A DNA stretch of 64,000 bases from Chlamydoabsidia padenii (Eukaryota > Mucoromycota > Mucoromycetes > Mucorales > Cunninghamellaceae), in contig JAIWND010000029.1 of the NCBI GenBank assembly GCA_025330725.1, forward strand, positions 294,183-358,182, given 5' to 3'. Positions 60,084 through 64,000 of the stretch are shown here, one piece after another. The notes under the pieces were generated by a model, which saw nothing but the letters and a program-made list of their open reading frames with translations, was not told the DNA's origin and ran no database searches. How positions within the stretch are numbered: the stretch's first letter is position 1; each line of letters starts with the position of its first letter. A program made the position numbers and the translations under genes.

Positions 60084-62086
60084 TTACCGTTTTTCGACCA
60101 TAACCTTCATGCCATCCTTCATAGGGAGAGTTAGTGATACCTGATAGGTAATGTTTTGACCAGGCACAAGGGAGAACTTGTATTTACGAATCAAAAAGAT
60201 AATGCACACCAAAGCTTCCAGAGTTGCTAAATGTTGACCTGTATTAGATTATGAATTAGTATTGATGATCCTATCTTGTTTCTCTTGATGATTTACCTAG
60301 ACATGTACGGGCTATTGCATTGATTAAAACATTATCAAAGGAGATGATAAGTCAGTTTTGGTTTGTTTGTTTATCGTTGTTGTACTTACGTCCACCATGG
60401 AATGCAGGCCATTTTCCTTGAGATTCACGTTTCAGTTCTCCATTTTCGTTGATCCATCGTTCAGGCTTGAACTGCTTAGCATCAGGGCCCCAAATGGCTT
60501 CGACACGACCCTGTGCATAAGGACCTACATGCCAAAAAAAAAAAAAGGGGGGGGGGAGGGAAGGAAGGAGTAAGAGACAGGTAAGCAAATACGTACACAA
60601 ACATACACACAAAGACTTACACCAAAGGACATGGTCACCCTTTCGAATAGGAGTTCCATCAGGTAGGATATCGTCTTCCAAGGCATATTTTTGGTTGAGA
60701 GGGACTGAAGGGTAATGCCGCAAGACTTCAAAGAATACAGCATGAGCATACTTCATATCCTTGATGACTTCATAGAGTTTAGTCGAGTCCGCCAAATCTT
60801 CATCGGTTACATTATTGTTGATTTCATCCAAGAGTTTAGCTTCAACACGAGGGTGAGACATGAGCATGTAAAAAGTCCAAGAGAGTGCTTGAGCAGTAGT
60901 ATCACGACCGGCGATGACAAAGTTCAAAACGATATCACGCAATTCATCATTGCTGAGTGGTTCACCTTGAGCATTACTGGCCTCCATAAATCGAGATAAG
61001 AGATCCTTGTGTACTTCACCATTCTTGAGTTGTTCGCGGCGTTGTTCGGTCACACTACGAGCAAAGTCGTCCACCACCCGAAGATGAGAGTTCATGCTGG
61101 TCTTCCAAGGCTGGAATAATTGGGCCACGAATTCCGTTACCCCCCAGAGCGGCGTGATGAATCTTTGGAAGGTCGTTCGTTGAGCTGCGTCAAAGGCTTC
61201 GGCAAATGGCACAATACCTTTTGTACCAAGTCCATTCAGGTGGACACCAAAGCCAAGAAGGATAAAGGAATCCAACGTAAACTTGAACATAATGTCGTGA
61301 AAGTCGATTGCTTGTTGTGATTCCACCGCCTTGTCCCAAATGTTGTCCATCATGTAGTGAATTTCTTCTACAAAGACACTACAAAGAAGAGAGAGAGAGA
61401 GAGAGAGAGAGGTAAGTATTGAATAAATAAAAACAGGGTTATGTATGGTGCCTATACTTACTCGGTAAACTGATCCCGGAAGTTCTTGACATTAAAGATG
61501 TGTGCAGCAGTCTTGCGTTGGTATTTCCATTCGTCACCGTTGGCATTAAAGATACCATCACCAAACAAGTCATTCATAGCGCCATGGAAAGCTGGTCCCT
61601 TGATGTAACTTTCAAAATTGTCTGCAGAAACAGGGAGGTAATTAGTACAAAAAAAGTTTATTTATCAAGATATTATATTTGTGGCAACTTACTTTTTAAT
61701 ACATATTCGACGTTTTGTGGATCCAAGGTGAGGATTTGTCTTGGTACACCAAGTACGGAGAATGTTCTAAAGAGTGAAGAAAGTAAAAGAGAAGAGGGAA
61801 AAGGATTTGTGTGAGAAATCCAATGTCGGCGTTTTAAAAATGTCCCCAACTAATGCATATCAACTTACATCGTAAGGACATTATAGCGATGATATGCCTC
61901 TAAAAACATATCATGGATTTGATCCTTATGTTCAATGAGTAGTGGCAAGTTACCAACCAAAGGAAGTCCTGGTTGATAAGGAATGTTTTTTCTGTTTTCA
62001 TCGAAAATGGCGCGATCGTTATAATAAGCAGCTAAACCAACCAAGGTGGCTAATGCAGCTTTACCAACAGTGAGAGTAGTAGACAT
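60084..62086 (-). CDS. cytochrome P450 monooxygenase
   Basis: Seven exons (62086-61869, 61766-61693, 61621-61462, 61378-60621, 60524-60390, 60311-60297, 60238-60084) give 504 residues. It has an N-terminal membrane-anchor-like segment, the Pro-rich hinge PYQPGLPLVGNLP, the C-helix WKYQRKTAAHIF, the I-helix oxygen motif AGRDTTAQ, EVLR (ExxR), FKPERW and the haem-binding loop FHGGPRTCLG. The haem-ligand Cys is encoded by a 15-bp microexon (60297-60311). The overall form resembles fatty-acid or alkane omega-hydroxylase-like P450s (CYP52/CYP704-like clan) and the expanded Mucoromycota P450 families. Substrate unknown. The reductase partner is not in the window. Confidence 0.92.
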
Positions 62087-62221
62087 GAGTTACGTTAAAT
62101 GAAAAAAAAAAAAAAAAAAAAAGTGAATTAGATCACTTTGTTGATCTATTTATAAGCTGGTTCTAAAAAAAAAAAATGGGGATGGCATAGATGCACTTTC
62201 ACATGCGAATCCTTTCTCCAC

Positions 62222-62262
<41 letters not shown>

Positions 62263-63046
62263 GTACAGAGTTTCATGCGATCGCAAACCCAGAAAAAATC
62301 GTGGCAAATGATCCTTTTGTTAACTTTATTTAAGAATGATGTGCGCATCATTGAATTTGATTCACTTCATGTAAAAAGAATGACAAGAAATTACTTTTTA
62401 AATGGGATGTCGGGGTTTGTATTTTGATATGCGACATGCTCTTTTCCCTTTTTATCGTTTCCTTGTCCTTTTCTCGGCAGTCTAACCATTTGGCTTTTGT
62501 GTTATTCGCTGGATTGACTGACATAATATCTGATGATAAGTCAAACAATAAAAAGTCTAAATGAATTACCTCATATGACACACATGATGAAGCACTAGCG
62601 AGCTTTGAATAAACTAGTAAACCCCTTGTAGGGGCAGCAGGTGCTGATCCCTCTTTGGAAAACATTAATATAATTATCATTTACGTTTTCCAGCAATACT
62701 TACATTGTAGTTTTTATGCTTTTCAAAATGAGATATTATTTGTTATATAACTAGATGTGTATGACTACAATCAAGTTCTTATAAAAATGTCGGAGATAAA
62801 AAGTGATTTTCTCTGGAAAATTAGATATCAATCTGGAAATTTCTTTTTGTCTCTTTCTCCTTTCTCTTCTTTCTCTTCTTTCTCTCTCGATAAATCTTTT
62901 AACATCTAGATGCTTCGATATAACCAATTCAGCCATAGACTCCGATAATAGAATAGTATATATATATGTAGACTTCACTTTTAATAAAAACATTATTCTT
63001 CACCTGATATAAAAAAGGAATACTCGTCTTATAGTTCAAACGACAC
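62087..63046. other. P450 upstream region and probable 5' LTR
   Basis: Poly-A/T tracts are at 62101-62121 and about 62223-62257 (about 35 T), with a CCCG-like site at 62409-62421 (TCGGGGTTTGTAT). From about 62500 on, composition changes and leads into a Ty3-type gag. A TATA-like run (agtatatatatatg) is at 62956-62969. An LTR probably ends with CA at 63044-63045, just before the primer-binding-like site. I could not fix its left end because the second LTR is outside the window. Confidence 0.45.
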
Positions 63047-63060
63047 TGGTAGCTTGTGGC
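63047..63060 (+). other. putative tRNA primer-binding site of LTR element
   Basis: TGGTAGCTTGTGGC begins with TGG, complementary to a tRNA CCA end, one base after a CA that could be the LTR terminus. It lies 20 bp before the gag ATG. The matching tRNA cannot be checked here. Confidence 0.45.
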
Positions 63061-63079
63061 TAATTACGATATCTCAACG

Positions 63080-63925
63080 ATGACCGACAACTTTCAAAAC
63101 GTAGACTTGGCACAAACACTGCAAACATTGATGATCAGCACCAAGCTTTTGTTGGACGAAAGGAAGGAACGAGAAGCAGCGACTATGGTTAAGGTACCTC
63201 CTCCGCCTTGTTTTTCGGGCATTCGTAATGCAGTAATGGTTGACAGTTGGCTCCGTTCGGTGGAACGATATTTCGAATTCACTCGGTTGGCAAACGATAG
63301 ACAGGTGGATTATGCGGTGACTTTACTCCGGGATGGTGCAGACGTATGGTGGCGACGAATGGAGACCAGAGGCGAAGATACGGTGGATTGGAATGACTTC
63401 AAAAAGCTACTACGCTCGGCTTTTAGACCTATCAACGCTCATGAAGAAGCTAGGGACCAACTGGCCAACTTACAACAAACTGGATCGGTACGTGAATATG
63501 TTAATGCCTTTCATGACGTGGAGCTGCTATTACCATCGGTGACGGACGACGAATTTAAGGATCGCTTCATTCGGGGATTGCAACCCATGGTGCGTGCGCA
63601 TGTTATGAAAGAATTCCCAAAATCCAAGGACGCGGCGGAAATTTTGGCTCTCTCTTTCGAACAGTCCATGGCGATGGTGCAAGGCATGAATTATCTTACT
63701 CCCCTTCCTCCCCTTCGACCAAGCAATGGGTATGATGGACCTCAACCGATGGATCTGGATTACGCCACGACACGCCGACCTTACCAACCGCGCCAACCAA
63801 GACAGCAACAAGAAAGGAAACCGGTAAATAAGACAATTCGGTGCTTCGCGTGCGAAAAACAAGGACATGTTATCAAGGATTGTAAATGGTTGAAGGATTT
63901 AAAAGACAAGGCACGCTCAGATTAA
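63080..63925 (+). CDS. Ty3/gypsy-type retrotransposon Gag
   Basis: 281 residues from ATG at 63080. A capsid-like region (about residues 35-200) has the retrotransposon-gag pattern: VDSWLRSVERYFEF, VTLLRDGADVWWRRM, DWNDFKKLLRSAFRP, DQLANLQQTGSVREYVNAF and FIRGLQPMVRAHV. A zinc knuckle follows (CFACEKQGHVIKDC, C-x2-C-x4-H-x4-C). Codon composition differs from the surrounding genes, with more G+C at third positions. The -1 frame is open from about 63886 to the window edge, and a T-TTA-AAA heptamer sits in frame at 63898-63904, so pol is probably made by -1 frameshifting. No gag-internal stop or frameshift is seen, so the element may be recent. Confidence 0.88.
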   Translation: MTDNFQNVDLAQTLQTLMISTKLLLDERKEREAATMVKVPPPPCFSGIRNAVMVDSWLRSVERYFEFTRLANDRQVDYAVTLLRDGADVWWRRMETRGEDTVDWNDFKKLLRSAFRPINAHEEARDQLANLQQTGSVREYVNAFHDVELLLPSVTDDEFKDRFIRGLQPMVRAHVMKEFPKSKDAAEILALSFEQSMAMVQGMNYLTPLPPLRPSNGYDGPQPMDLDYATTRRPYQPRQPRQQQERKPVNKTIRCFACEKQGHVIKDCKWLKDLKDKARSD

Positions 63926-64000
63926 AAGGTGAATCTGGGGCGTGCATGACAATTACAACTTCGAACTCACCTTCTACCCAGGCGGATACGATGGATACGA

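Larger units (their letters stand above)
62800..64000 (+). mobile_element. Ty3-type LTR retrotransposon, 5' part only
   Basis: It comprises a probable LTR end, primer-binding-like site, intact gag and the start of a -1 pol frame, cut by the right window edge. The left boundary given is a placeholder, as the LTR start is not identified. Gag reads on the plus strand, away from the P450 gene. Confidence 0.65.

Overview
The window looks like chromosomal DNA of an early-diverging filamentous fungus, most likely Mucoromycota (Mucorales-like). The reasons are dense compact genes with many 45-140 bp GT-AG introns, AT-rich spacers full of A/T tracts, and fungal gene content: a Crz1-type zinc finger, a Sip3/Lam BAR-PH-GRAM-VASt protein, a Trf4-type poly(A) polymerase, Pex14, soluble fumarate reductase, a DHA2 transporter and a Ty3-type gag. 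I cannot name the species. I rebuilt 26 host protein genes by joining exons across splice sites with conserved reading phase; about 120 introns are involved. No rRNA, tRNA, CRISPR or prokaryotic operon was seen.

Layout. 1-5.1 kb: RCK-type protein kinase (+) and mitochondrial phosphate carrier (-), convergent. 6-10.7 kb: two paralogous ricin-B-type (QxW) lectin genes flanking a secreted, probably GPI-anchored Gly-rich protein. 11.4-22.6 kb: BRD8-like bromodomain protein (-) divergent from a Tim17/TIMMDC1-like membrane protein (+), then a Crz1-like factor, a large Lam/Sip3 sterol-transfer protein and a glutaredoxin, all (-). 23-28.3 kb: a hexokinase-like protein with altered nucleotide and sugar loops, and a 14-TM DHA2 transporter. 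29.7-39.3 kb: Trf4-like poly(A) polymerase, PLP homeostasis protein, dihydrofolate synthase, DNA primase small subunit, TMEM86/YhhN protein. 39.5-48.2 kb: IBtk-like ankyrin-RCC1-BTB protein, a small Sfr1/Mei5-like protein, NCS2 permease. 48.7-59.8 kb: fumarate reductase, Pex14, LYAR-type nucleolar protein, an unrecognised Gln/Tyr-rich protein, TBC1D5-like RabGAP. 60-62 kb: cytochrome P450. 63 kb to the right edge: start of a Ty3-type LTR retrotransposon.

Most genes are unrelated housekeeping functions and do not form a pathway. The most notable pattern is not a gene. A short element, roughly TTNRAA(A)YCCCGNC, occurs about 35 times in the 64 kb, almost only in spacers and a few introns. It is very often 75-115 bp upstream of a start codon, in either orientation, and sometimes as an inverted pair. 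Other points of interest are three introns whose reading phase requires GC-AG splicing; microexons conserved between the lectin paralogs and encoding the P450 haem cysteine; the degenerate hexokinase; a diverged spacer duplication; and a slippery heptamer in the retrotransposon gag.

Exon boundaries were assigned by hand from splice consensus, protein similarity and frame closure. Individual junctions may be off by a base or so, and start codons are the most likely ATG unless stated.
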